A DNA stretch of 21,339 nucleotides from Bordetella parapertussis. GTDB lineage: Bacteria; Pseudomonadota; Gammaproteobacteria; Burkholderiales; Burkholderiaceae_C. A program made the position numbers and the translations under genes. The stretch is taken from the NCBI GenBank assembly GCA_945878355.1, contig CAMCTC010000079.1, positions 1 through 21,339 of the forward strand, written 5' to 3'. The notes under the pieces are model-generated. The model worked only from the letters and a program-made list of their open reading frames with translations. It was not told the DNA's origin and did not search any database. Below, one piece after another: positions 1 to 8,182 of this stretch (positions are counted from its first letter, which is position 1; each line of letters opens with the position of its first letter).

Positions 1-2
1 TT

Positions 3-536
3 CTGTGTGCCCGGTGCAGCGAGCGCACCGTGCTCTGCAGCCGGTGTGACCGAGGCCAGATTTATTGCGGTCAAACCTGCTCCATCGCGGCACGCGTTGA
101 AGCTCAGCGTGCCGCTGGCGAGCGGTATCAGTCCGGCGACGCCGGGCGAGTCCACCATGTCGAGCGAACGCGACGGTGGCGTTTGCGGCAGAAGGATCGA
201 TGTGCTCCGGGTGAAACGGACACCGACCCTGTGACGCATCAGGGTTCGCCGCTAGCGCCGACCGCTGCTCCCGTCCTCCCAAGCAGTCTTTTACCCAGCG
301 TGGAGTGTTTGCCTGCGGTTGATGTCGTCCAAACGCCTTGGGTCTGCCCTAGCTGCGCCGCCGAGATGCCTGCGTGGGTACGACAAGGGTTCGTCAATCG
401 ACGTCGCTCCAGGACACGCCTGCGTCAGGCCAGGGCGACCCCTTCGTCAGCTGAGACATCGGTCAGCCCTTCTGCCGCCAATCTTGCAAAACCGCTTCCT
501 CGCCAGCGTTTAGAAGCGGATTTGCACCGTCGCTAA
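3..536 (+). CDS. Cys-rich small protein, 5' end outside window
   Basis: The frame is open from the left edge to a TAA at 534-536. The visible N-terminal part carries regularly spaced cysteines (C-x2-C-x6-C-x2-C-x7-C-x3-C, the last ones in CDRGQIYCGQTC), which look like a zinc-binding knuckle. These are followed by an Arg-rich stretch, a VTHQGSP motif near base 240, and a second pair, CPSC, ahead of an Arg-rich VRQGFVNRRRSRTRL. I recall this layout from small hypothetical proteins encoded beside transposases, but I cannot name the family and the function is unknown. The 3' end overlaps the end of the convergent hipA remnant by 27 bp, so the last 30 or so codons may be read-through of a breakpoint rather than native sequence. 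The true start lies upstream of the window. Confidence 0.45.
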   Translation: MCARCSERTVLCSRCDRGQIYCGQTCSIAARVEAQRAAGERYQSGDAGRVHHVERTRRWRLRQKDRCAPGETDTDPVTHQGSPLAPTAAPVLPSSLLPSVECLPAVDVVQTPWVCPSCAAEMPAWVRQGFVNRRRSRTRLRQARATPSSAETSVSPSAANLAKPLPRQRLEADLHRR

Positions 537-1652
537 CACTTGGGCATCCTCGAGCTTGAGCCCGAACTGCGCGTGTTCGGACAGGGCGTTGTCTATCGTG
601 GAGTCCGCCATGTCGGCACCGACGCGCATCTGCTGATAGCCCAATGCCTGACCCGAGGGCAGCACGTCGAACGCAGGCGACAGCGTGTACTCGCCGCGGT
701 CGTTCATCAGCAGGACATGGTTCTTCTCGTGATCATCGGTATTGTCGATCACGATGTTGAACACCATGCGCCGGAACAACTCCGCCATCTGGGCCCGACC
801 CAGTGCAGACTTGGCCACGCCGCGCCGACGCAGCACCTGTGCCAGTTCAGGGTATCCCAAGCCTTGGCCGGCCGCCTTGAGGGCCACGTTGGCAGAAATT
901 GCGTGCTGGCGCCTGCAGTCGGTGCTGACGTAGGTGCGGTCGAAACGTTTGATGGCGACCGCATGCCCTCGCGCCAGGGCAATCGGCTGTGTCACGGCGA
1001 CGCAGATATCGGCCCTCGCAGCGAGCGTCATCGCTGCGTGTTCGATCAGCGGTGTGTCGACGTACTCGCCAGGCGCCGAGAATTTGAGCACCCGCTGTTC
1101 GCCACCGATGTTGAGGAGCGATTTGGGCCTTGCGCCGCCCATCGTCACGCCGGGTGCGATCAGGCGATGCTGCGCCTCAGGGACCGGTTCGCCGGCGGTC
1201 ACCTTTTTCACCAACTCGTCGATCTGGGCCACATCGGCGAGCTCTGGCAGTGGACCCAGGCGGCGGGGCAGGTACTGGTCTTTCGATACCGAGACGCCCA
1301 GCGCACCGAAGCGCTCGTCGCCAGCGAAGTACAGGTACTCCATCAGGGACAAGCGCAGTGGTTTGTCCAGGAAGCGGATCACGCGCTCGCCCCAGCGGTC
1401 TGGCCTGGCGTCGTCGACGGCGCCGGCAGCCATCTCCTTGCCCGATGGGAGGAACTCGGTGTTGATCAAGGGCAGATCTTCGCTGAGCGGGAATCCTGTC
1501 GCCAACCAGTTGGCGGCGTAGCGAAGCGAGACCCCTCTGGAGGCGCGCACCATAGCGAGCGTGCCGACCAGAACCGGCCGCGCCGGATCCCCAGCCCACT
1601 AGAGGTAGAGGGTGTCTAAAGGCTGGTAGCCGTTGAAGTCGAGCGCCGCCAT
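510..1652 (-). pseudogene. hipA: HipA-like Ser/Thr kinase toxin, amber codon and 3' truncation
   Basis: This is a HipA-type toxin kinase. The natural start is the ATG at 1652-1650, which shares one base with the hipB stop (TGATG), the usual translationally coupled hipBA layout. Codons 1-17 read MAALDFNGYQPLDTLYL, then codon 18 is TAG (1601-1599), then the frame continues WAGDPARPVLVGTL into a good HipA. TGG to TAG would explain the stop. The kinase features remain: GARPK of the nucleotide loop (about residues 173-177), a lysine in VLKF, the catalytic DNTDDHEKNH (303-312) and FDVLP (328-332). The C terminus stops at about 380 residues, just after the LEDAQVL segment, whereas relatives run on for roughly 50 more. 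The only later ATG (1553) lacks a visible ribosome binding site and would drop the N-terminal strand. The gene is probably inactive; a sequencing error at codon 18 would still leave the lost 3' end. Confidence 0.85.
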
Positions 1653-2068
1653 CAAGGCGAACCCGGCAACTTGGCAGCGCCAGAGCCCGTCATGAGACCT
1701 GCGGTGACCGAACCCGAGGACTTGATCCGCGCTTCAACAGAGATGGGCGAGCGGACCGATCGCTCCCGCGCCACCCGCACCTCGCTCTCCAGTGCACCGA
1801 GGTCGAATTGTGGCGCCGCCAGTTCGGGGAGCGCCTGCGCACGGCCGATCAGCCACAGCGCGGTGGCATAGGTGCCGACAGCAACGCCGGGATCGCCCCG
1901 CTCCATGCGTGACAGTGTCGGCTCGGACACGCCGATGCGTCCGGCCCAAGCGCTCAATGACTCCTTGCGGCGCCGTCGCGCGATGGAGAGGTTGGCACCC
2001 AGTTCCTGCAGCAGCGACTGCACTGCGGGCGGCATCTCTATCATGGCTTGGGAGCGCTTTGGCATCAC
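1652..2068 (-). CDS. hipB: HipB-like XRE-family antitoxin/repressor
   Basis: This is a 138-residue protein with an XRE helix-turn-helix at about residues 22-75 (ANLSIARRRRKESLSAWAGR followed by IGVSEPTLSRMERGDP). The family binds operator DNA as a dimer and neutralises the HipA kinase by complex formation, acting in the cytoplasm. The longest frame starts with GTG at 2068 followed at once by ATG at 2065; the ATG is as likely. The gene lies immediately upstream of hipA and its TGA overlaps the hipA ATG, so the pair was one coupled operon. Nothing in the coding sequence looks damaged, which contrasts with the broken hipA. The C-terminal 25 residues are Gly/Ser-rich and probably flexible. The identification as an antitoxin rests on the HTH plus the hipA neighbour. 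Confidence 0.85.
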   Translation of the reverse strand: MMPKRSQAMIEMPPAVQSLLQELGANLSIARRRRKESLSAWAGRIGVSEPTLSRMERGDPGVAVGTYATALWLIGRAQALPELAAPQFDLGALESEVRVARERSVRSPISVEARIKSSGSVTAGLMTGSGAAKLPGSP

Positions 2069-2070
2069 AT

Positions 2071-2104
2071 AGATATTATCAAAAATTAATCATTAAATAC
2101 ATCT
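2071..2104 (-). promoter_or_regulatory. AT-rich hipBA promoter with candidate operator
   Basis: Directly upstream of hipB the sequence turns sharply AT-rich in a GC-rich setting. On the minus strand it contains GATAAT (2080-2075), a good -10 match; no clear -35 was found. Just upstream is the inverted repeat TTAAT-n-ATTAA (2086-2096), which could be a HipB operator. Autoregulation is typical of the family; the site itself is inferred. Confidence 0.4.
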
Positions 2105-2222
2105 TTGTTCTTCCAAAGGCTATTGGGCTTCGTGTTCACGATCTCGGCGCAACCTGGATTTCAGCCGCTCCTGGTCCAAAGGCTGGACTCTGTCTTTCTG
2201 GCAAGTCCGCATGAATTGACGA

Positions 2223-2731
2223 CACAAGGCGGCTGCGCTCTGCCGCGCAGACCCGGCCGACGTGACCAAGCCAGACCCGACGCGGCTCGACAACAAGCCC
2301 TGGCCCGATGCCTGCCGCCAGGCGGTGCCGCACGGGCTGCGCTCGACCTTCCGCGACTGGGCTGGCGAGGAGACCTACCGGCGCGTCAGCGGCCTGAAGC
2401 GCCAAGCACGCCCACCAGTGGGACAACACGCTGCCCCGGTATGCCTATCCGTTGATTGGCGCGATGCCCTTGGGCGAGCTCGGGCTGGCGGATGAAGGCG
2501 CGCAAAGAGCACCGCGTTGCGCTGACGGATGCCGCGCAGCAGTTGCTGGCGGGCCTGCCCACGCTTGTTGGGGAAGGGCTGGTGGTTTCATCAGCAGAAG
2601 ACCGACCACCCCAGCGAGCAGGCCGAGATGGCGTTGGCCCACAAGGTGGCCGACAAGATCGAGCAGGCTTATCGGCGCGGGGCCTCAAGCGCCGGCGTGC
2701 GCTGATGCAGGACTGGGCGAACGCCTTGTCA
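2223..2731 (+). pseudogene. Scrambled tyrosine recombinase (P4-type integrase) remnant
   Basis: Four stretches of integrase-like protein occur in different frames and in an abnormal order. First comes the catalytic box HGLRSTFRDWAGEE (frame of 2223, about 2328-2370), with the H-x-x-R motif. Next is a core-binding-domain piece, KHAHQWDNTLPRYAYPLIG (2404-2460, frame of 2401). Then follows MKARKEHRVALTDAAQQLL (2492-2550, frame of 2456), which normally precedes the H-x-x-R box. Last are EMALAHKVADKIEQAYRRG (frame of 2607) and, after a frameshift near 2684, LKRRRALMQDWANAL. The first conserved arginine and the catalytic tyrosine region cannot be assembled in one frame. It could be one rearranged gene or two overlapping remnants. 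It marks past integration of a genomic island or prophage. No att repeat or tRNA target was found. Confidence 0.7.
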
Positions 2732-2857
2732 TGTGCTTCTGCGCTGACGACGACCTCGCCGCCGGTCAGCCGAGGCGGCGATTTCGCCCTGGCTGGCTCG
2801 GGCGTCGTCGTGAATTGCCAACCCACACCGTCGCCTAGCTTTTGCGCTCCGTGCCCT

Positions 2858-2898
2858 ACAGATGTTGGCAAACTTGCCAACATCTGTTCCTGTTGGCA
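2858..2898 (+). promoter_or_regulatory. 30-bp palindrome with extra half-site, likely TA operator
   Basis: Bases 2858-2887 form a perfect inverted repeat: 14-bp arms (ACAGATGTTGGCAA and its complement) separated by AC. A third copy of the core, TGTTGGCA, follows at 2891-2898. The array ends 11 bases before the ATG of the tumE-like gene. A promoter fits inside it: TTGCCA (2875-2880), 16 bp, CAGAAT (2897-2902). Transcription would then begin almost at the ATG at 2910, so the message may be leaderless. Binding of the downstream antitoxin here would give autoregulation; this is inferred. Confidence 0.6.
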
Positions 2899-2909
2899 GA
2901 ATTGTTTAT

Positions 2910-3197
2910 ATGAAGGCCGAGTTGATCACCCGCTTCAAGAGCGTTGCCGAGGATGGCGGCGTGATGGAGTTGGTGGTCTGGCGGGTGCCGCGACCGGTGC
3001 CACCCACAGAACATGGCTACAAATATCGGGCGGTCTACGCCTTGGACGGCGTGCGCAGGGTCGGATTCGACAACGAACGGGGAAAAGGCGATCACTGCCA
3101 TCTACATGGGCGGGAACTGCCGTACACATTCACCACGGTCGATGCCTTGGTGGAGGATTTCATCGCCGCCGTGGATGCGGCAAGGACAAGGCCATGA
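2910..3197 (+). CDS. tumE: TumE/DUF6516-family toxin
   Basis: This 95-residue protein begins MKAELITRFKSVAEDGGVME and carries the features I associate with the TumE (DUF6516) family: a VVWRVPRPVPP segment (about 23-33), HGYKYRAVY (36-44), then GFDNERGKGDHCHLHG (53-68), rich in conserved polar and His residues, and a C-terminal TTVDALVEDF. The family is annotated as the toxin half of a toxin-antitoxin pair; I do not claim a molecular target. The frame could be extended to an ATG at 2862, but that start lies inside the palindrome, and family members begin at MKAE, so 2910 was chosen. No Shine-Dalgarno is visible. The last four bases overlap the next gene (ATGA), implying coupled translation. 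Confidence 0.75.
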   Translation: MKAELITRFKSVAEDGGVMELVVWRVPRPVPPTEHGYKYRAVYALDGVRRVGFDNERGKGDHCHLHGRELPYTFTTVDALVEDFIAAVDAARTRP

Positions 3198-3562
3198 CGA
3201 CACCACGAACGCTCACCATCACCCTGTCGCCCGACTGGCGCGCCGGTTTGCGGCGGGCGGGCAAGGCGGCACAAGCCGACAGATACCAAGGCGAGACGCT
3301 GAACTTCGAGAGCCCTGGCGCGTTCTTTGGCCGATTGACCGAACGCCGCTGGGCTCTGGTCACCGCCTTGCTGGGGCAAGGCGTGCTAGCGGTGCGAGAA
3401 CTGGCGCGACGAGTTGGCCGCGATGTCAAGCGCGTGCACGAAGATGTGCAGGTGCTTGCCGAACTGGGCTTGGTCGAACGCGATGACGCGGGTGGCGTGT
3501 TGTGTCCGTTTGCTGATGTGCACATCGACATGCATGTCCATCATGAAGTTTTTGCGGCATGA
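3194..3562 (+). CDS. tumA: TumA/HVO_A0114-like winged-helix antitoxin
   Basis: This 122-residue protein is encoded in the same operon as the toxin, with ATG overlapping the toxin TGA. The N-terminal part (MTTPRTLTITLSPDWRAGLR) is followed by a winged helix-turn-helix at roughly residues 45-105: LTERRWALVTALLGQG, then VRELARRVGRDVKRVHEDV as the recognition region, then LGLVERDDAGG as the wing. This resembles COG4190-type predicted regulators (HVO_A0114 family), which are the usual partner of TumE toxins. The expected role is neutralising the toxin and repressing the operon, plausibly through the palindrome 300 bp upstream. It ends in a His-rich tail (HIDMHVHH). No damage is visible. Confidence 0.75.
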   Translation: MTTPRTLTITLSPDWRAGLRRAGKAAQADRYQGETLNFESPGAFFGRLTERRWALVTALLGQGVLAVRELARRVGRDVKRVHEDVQVLAELGLVERDDAGGVLCPFADVHIDMHVHHEVFAA

Positions 3563-3757
3563 ACCGAGACCCTGACTGATCGGGCGGTGTCCGATGCCTT
3601 GCTTTGACGCCTGATCGATGAAGGGGATACGCGCTACCGCGACGAATCGCATTTGTGGGCTTGGCTGAATGTCGCCGGCCCAGTGCTCCATGGATGGCGG
3701 GCGCAGTCGCTGGCGGCATCAACCATGCGGGGCGTAGGCGATCCGCCATTGCGCTGA
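3559..3757 (+). pseudogene. Broken third cistron of the TA operon, family unknown
   Basis: An ATG at 3559 overlaps the tumA stop (ATGA), but this frame stops after six codons (MNRDPD). One base over, starting at 3572, the sequence reads LTDRAVSDALL, then a TGA at 3605, then RLIDEGDTRYRDESHLWAW and on to a TGA at 3755-3757. A frameshift near 3571 and one stop would therefore separate it from an open gene of about 65 residues. The overlap pattern suggests it once belonged to the operon. I do not recognise the protein. Confidence 0.4.
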
Positions 3758-3836
3758 CGCTGGCCGCCACTAGCGCGCCTGTACGGCACTGACCTGCAGC
3801 GCCTTGCTCAGCGCTGCCGGTCAGACGCGCAGTGCG

Positions 3837-4157
3837 TCAAGACTTGAGGATCAACTCGATGGCTGACTTCAACTCCGCGTCGCTGATTTTTTCCGGCGGG
3901 TTCGGTGCCATCGGGATCGGGCCATAAACGCCGGCACCGCCTTTGCGAACTTTCTCCATCAGCTTGGCCATCACGTCCTGCCCTTTGTACTTCGCGGCAA
4001 TGTCTTTGAACGGCGGGCCGACCAATTTCTTGTCCTTGGTGTGACAGGCCATGCAGCCGGTCTTGGTCATCGTCTCTTCGGTTGTGGCTGCCCCGGCGGG
4101 CGAGGCCATGGCGGCGAGAAGTATGGCTGCTGTAGCGCAGAGGATCAGGGTTTTCAT
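3837..4157 (-). CDS. nirM: Small periplasmic c-type cytochrome (c551/NirM-like)
   Basis: This 106-residue class I cytochrome c has a signal peptide (MKTLILCATAAILLAAMASP, cleavage near AGA-A at 23-24), the haem-binding CMACH at 35-39 and the probable Met ligand at 83 in PIPMAPNPP. The mature domain of about 80 residues matches cytochrome c551/c552. It lies 28 bp downstream of nirS on the same strand, so it is probably cotranscribed and donates electrons to the nitrite reductase, as NirM does in Pseudomonas. The start at 4157 was chosen because the signal peptide begins there; an in-frame extension to 4196 would run into the end of nirS. NirM is inferred from position; a generic cytochrome c is the alternative. 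Confidence 0.75.
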   Translation of the reverse strand: MKTLILCATAAILLAAMASPAGAATTEETMTKTGCMACHTKDKKLVGPPFKDIAAKYKGQDVMAKLMEKVRKGGAGVYGPIPMAPNPPEKISDAELKSAIELILKS

Positions 4158-4185
4158 GGTCGCTTGCTTTCTGGTGGGTGCGCGA

Positions 4186-5991
<1,806 letters not shown>

Positions 5992-6005
5992 TTAAGCTGG
6001 TTCAA
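5992..6005 (-). promoter_or_regulatory. Candidate FNR/DNR-type box upstream of nirS
   Basis: On the minus strand the sequence reads TTGAA-CCAG-CTTAA, matching the FNR/DNR consensus TTGAT-n4-ATCAA at 7 of 10 positions. Its centre is about 68 bases upstream of the nirS ATG at 5931 and about 80 upstream of that at 5919, compatible with activation from -41.5 and a 26-38 base leader. nirS genes are usually controlled this way. The match is imperfect. Confidence 0.35.
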
Positions 6006-6117
6006 GCCGATCGCGAGTCGACCTCTGGCCTTGCGCGAAAAGCCAAACCAAGTCAAGGCCAGAGGGGGCCAGCGCCCGCATCCTGCTGGCATGACAACCC
6101 ACAGAAAAGAAATCGCC

Positions 6118-8058
6118 ATGCGCTTGCGACCCATGACTTGCTTGTGGCTCATGATCGGGACCGGTCTCGCGCCCGCTTGGGCCGTTGCGTCCGACCCGCC
6201 GTTGCCGGAGATCGTGGTCGTCACCGCCACGCGCCACGCGATGGCCTTGATCGATGCGCCTGCAGCGATGACGGTGGTCACCAGGGCGCAGATTGAAGAT
6301 CGCGGCGCCGACAACGTGCTCGATGCCTTGCGCGGCGAGACCGGCATCTCGGTGCAGGGCCGGACGATCTCTGGGCGCAAGGTGATCAGCCTGCGCGGCA
6401 TGGACAGCCGCCACACGCTGATCCTGGTCGATGGCAAGCGCATCGCTGCCAGCGATGGTGTGGTGGGCCACACCGATTTCCAGGGAGACTGGATTGCGAC
6501 CGAGGACATCGAACGCATCGAGGTCATTCGCGGGCCGATGTCGGTGCTCTACGGCGCGGAGGCGCTGGGTGGGGTGGTCAACATCATCACGCGCCCGGTG
6601 GGGGCCACCTGGGGTGGCTCGGCCTTGACGGAGGGCACCCAGGCCGACGGCACGCGTGGCGGCAGCGGGCATCGCGCCTCCTTGCGTGTGGCCGGCCCGC
6701 TCGGTGAAGCCTGGCGGCTGGCGGTGACAGCGGCCGACGTGCGCCGCCAGCGCGTCGATTCTGCCGCCGATGCGCGCCTCAGCGACCTCGAAGGTCGGCA
6801 CAAGCTCGACGCCGCGGTGCAGTTGTCATGGCTACCGGCCACCGGACAACGCGTTGAACTGGAAACCCGAGCCGGCCACGAAGAGCGTGCGGCCGGCGCG
6901 CGCGAGCGCTCGGGTTTGAAGCGCTACTACGATTCGATCACCGACGTCGAGCGGCGCCACACCTCGCTGGACTGGCGTGCCGACTGGCAGGGTGATCTCG
7001 AATGGCGTACGCTGCTGCGAGCCTACGAAAGTGCGGTCGACGTGAGCAACACCCGCAGCAACGGTGTGGCCTCACTGCGCCCGAACAAGCCCATGGACCG
7101 CGTGCTCGAAGGCCAGGTGTCGCTGCTGCCCGCGCGCGGGCAGTTGCTCACCGGCGGCGCTGAATTGCGCAACGAGATGCTCTACAACGACAAACTGACG
7201 GGCGGGCACGGCGTGGTTCAGCACCGCTCGCTGTACCTGCAGGACGAGATCGAGTTTGCCAAGTCCTTGTCTCTCACGCTGGGCCTGAGGCACGACCAGC
7301 ACGAACTGTTTGGCAGCGAATACAGTCCGCGTGCCTACCTGGTCTGGCACGCGACATCGCAATGGACGATCAAGGCGGGTATGGGTCACGGCTTCAAGGC
7401 GCCAACGCTCAAACAGATCACTGCCGGTTATCAGGAAGACGAGGGCCCGAACACCTATTTCGCCAACCCCAGCCTGCGACCCGAGACCAATGACTCGGTT
7501 GAATTGGGCGCCGGGTGGGAAACCCCCGCAGCCGGCGTGCAAGCCATGCTGTTTACCAACCGTGTCAAGAACCTCATCATCACCAAGTTGCTCAGCAGCG
7601 CGGCGGGACGCGGCACTTACGTCTTCGAAAACACCGACCGTGCGCGACTGCAAGGCCTGGAAGCCACGACGACGGTGATGATAGGCGGTGGATTCAAGGG
7701 CGGGCTGAACTACCAGTATCTCGATGCCACGAATGGCTTGGGGGCGCGCCTGGAAAAGCGCCCGCGACACACGCTGGGTGCAAGGCTGGACTGGGAGCGC
7801 GGTGCCTGGCGCGCAGGCCTTCGCGTCGACCACACGCATGATCAACTGTTGGCCTCGCTGGTGGCCGGCCAAGCGCTGCAGCCTGTGCCGGCCGTGACCC
7901 TGGTGGGCGCCCAAGCCTCCTGGCAACTCGACCCGCGGTTCGAACTCGGCGCCGGGGTCGACAACCTCAGCGATGTGCGCCTGTCCGCGAAGTCCCCGTT
8001 GTTCATTTACGCCGAGGCGCCCCGCACCTGGCGTTTGTCCTTGCGCTGGCGGTGGTGA
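6118..8058 (+). CDS. TonB-dependent outer-membrane receptor (CirA/FepA/BtuB type)
   Basis: This is a 646-residue gated porin of the outer membrane that takes up a scarce ligand using TonB energy. It shows a signal peptide (residues 1-25), a TonB box EIVVVTA (31-37), a plug domain with ISLRGMDSRHTLILVDGKRI and ERIEVIRGPMSVLYGAEALG ending in GGVVNIITRP, then a barrel with typical strands such as SLYLQDEIEFAKSLSLTLGL and GHGFKAPTLKQ. It ends on an aromatic strand, WRLSLRWRW. The start at 6118 is where the signal peptide begins; the frame is open upstream to 5938 but that part is not signal-like. It is divergent from nirS and followed by the YHYH lipoprotein. The substrate cannot be read from sequence; siderophore, cobalamin or a metal complex are all possible. 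Confidence 0.93.
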   Translation: MRLRPMTCLWLMIGTGLAPAWAVASDPPLPEIVVVTATRHAMALIDAPAAMTVVTRAQIEDRGADNVLDALRGETGISVQGRTISGRKVISLRGMDSRHTLILVDGKRIAASDGVVGHTDFQGDWIATEDIERIEVIRGPMSVLYGAEALGGVVNIITRPVGATWGGSALTEGTQADGTRGGSGHRASLRVAGPLGEAWRLAVTAADVRRQRVDSAADARLSDLEGRHKLDAAVQLSWLPATGQRVELETRAGHEERAAGARERSGLKRYYDSITDVERRHTSLDWRADWQGDLEWRTLLRAYESAVDVSNTRSNGVASLRPNKPMDRVLEGQVSLLPARGQLLTGGAELRNEMLYNDKLTGGHGVVQHRSLYLQDEIEFAKSLSLTLGLRHDQHELFGSEYSPRAYLVWHATSQWTIKAGMGHGFKAPTLKQITAGYQEDEGPNTYFANPSLRPETNDSVELGAGWETPAAGVQAMLFTNRVKNLIITKLLSSAAGRGTYVFENTDRARLQGLEATTTVMIGGGFKGGLNYQYLDATNGLGARLEKRPRHTLGARLDWERGAWRAGLRVDHTHDQLLASLVAGQALQPVPAVTLVGAQASWQLDPRFELGAGVDNLSDVRLSAKSPLFIYAEAPRTWRLSLRWRW

Positions 8059-8103
8059 TGTTCGCTGCGTTGAAGGTGCGCCGTTCAAAGTCTTGAGCTC
8101 TCG

Positions 8104-8127
8104 CCCTGATGGCCGCAGCGATCAGGG
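8104..8127. repeat. 7-bp perfect inverted repeat between receptor and lipoprotein genes
   Basis: CCCTGAT and ATCAGGG flank a 10-base spacer in the 124-bp gap. There is no U-run directly after it, so it is a poor intrinsic terminator. It lies about 55 bases before the lipoprotein ATG and could be an operator or a leader hairpin. Confidence 0.4.
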
Positions 8128-8182
8128 GTGCCCGTGCTATGGTCGTTCCGGTTTTTCTTGTGGCTGAGTCTAGGAATGAACG

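Noticed and set aside
540..1619. 359-residue plus-strand ORF opposite hipA
   Set aside because: It is antisense to a clear HipA reading, has low-information composition and matches no family; it is a high-GC shadow frame.
2104..2455. Overlapping ORFs on both strands between hipB and the integrase remnant as genes
   Set aside because: They have no coherent similarity except the short recombinase-like patches already reported, and they lack start signals.
2858..2887. The 30-bp palindrome as a transcription terminator
   Set aside because: No U-run follows the stem, and its position 22 bases before a start codon, with a third half-site, fits an operator better.
3797..3816. CAGCGC/GCGCTG inverted repeat downstream of the small cytochrome gene as a terminator
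   Set aside because: The stem has six pairs and an 8-base loop, with no U-run on the minus strand; it is too weak to call.
7072..8088. 338-residue minus-strand ORF opposite the TonB receptor
   Set aside because: It has no start context or family features and lies entirely within the barrel-coding region of the receptor.
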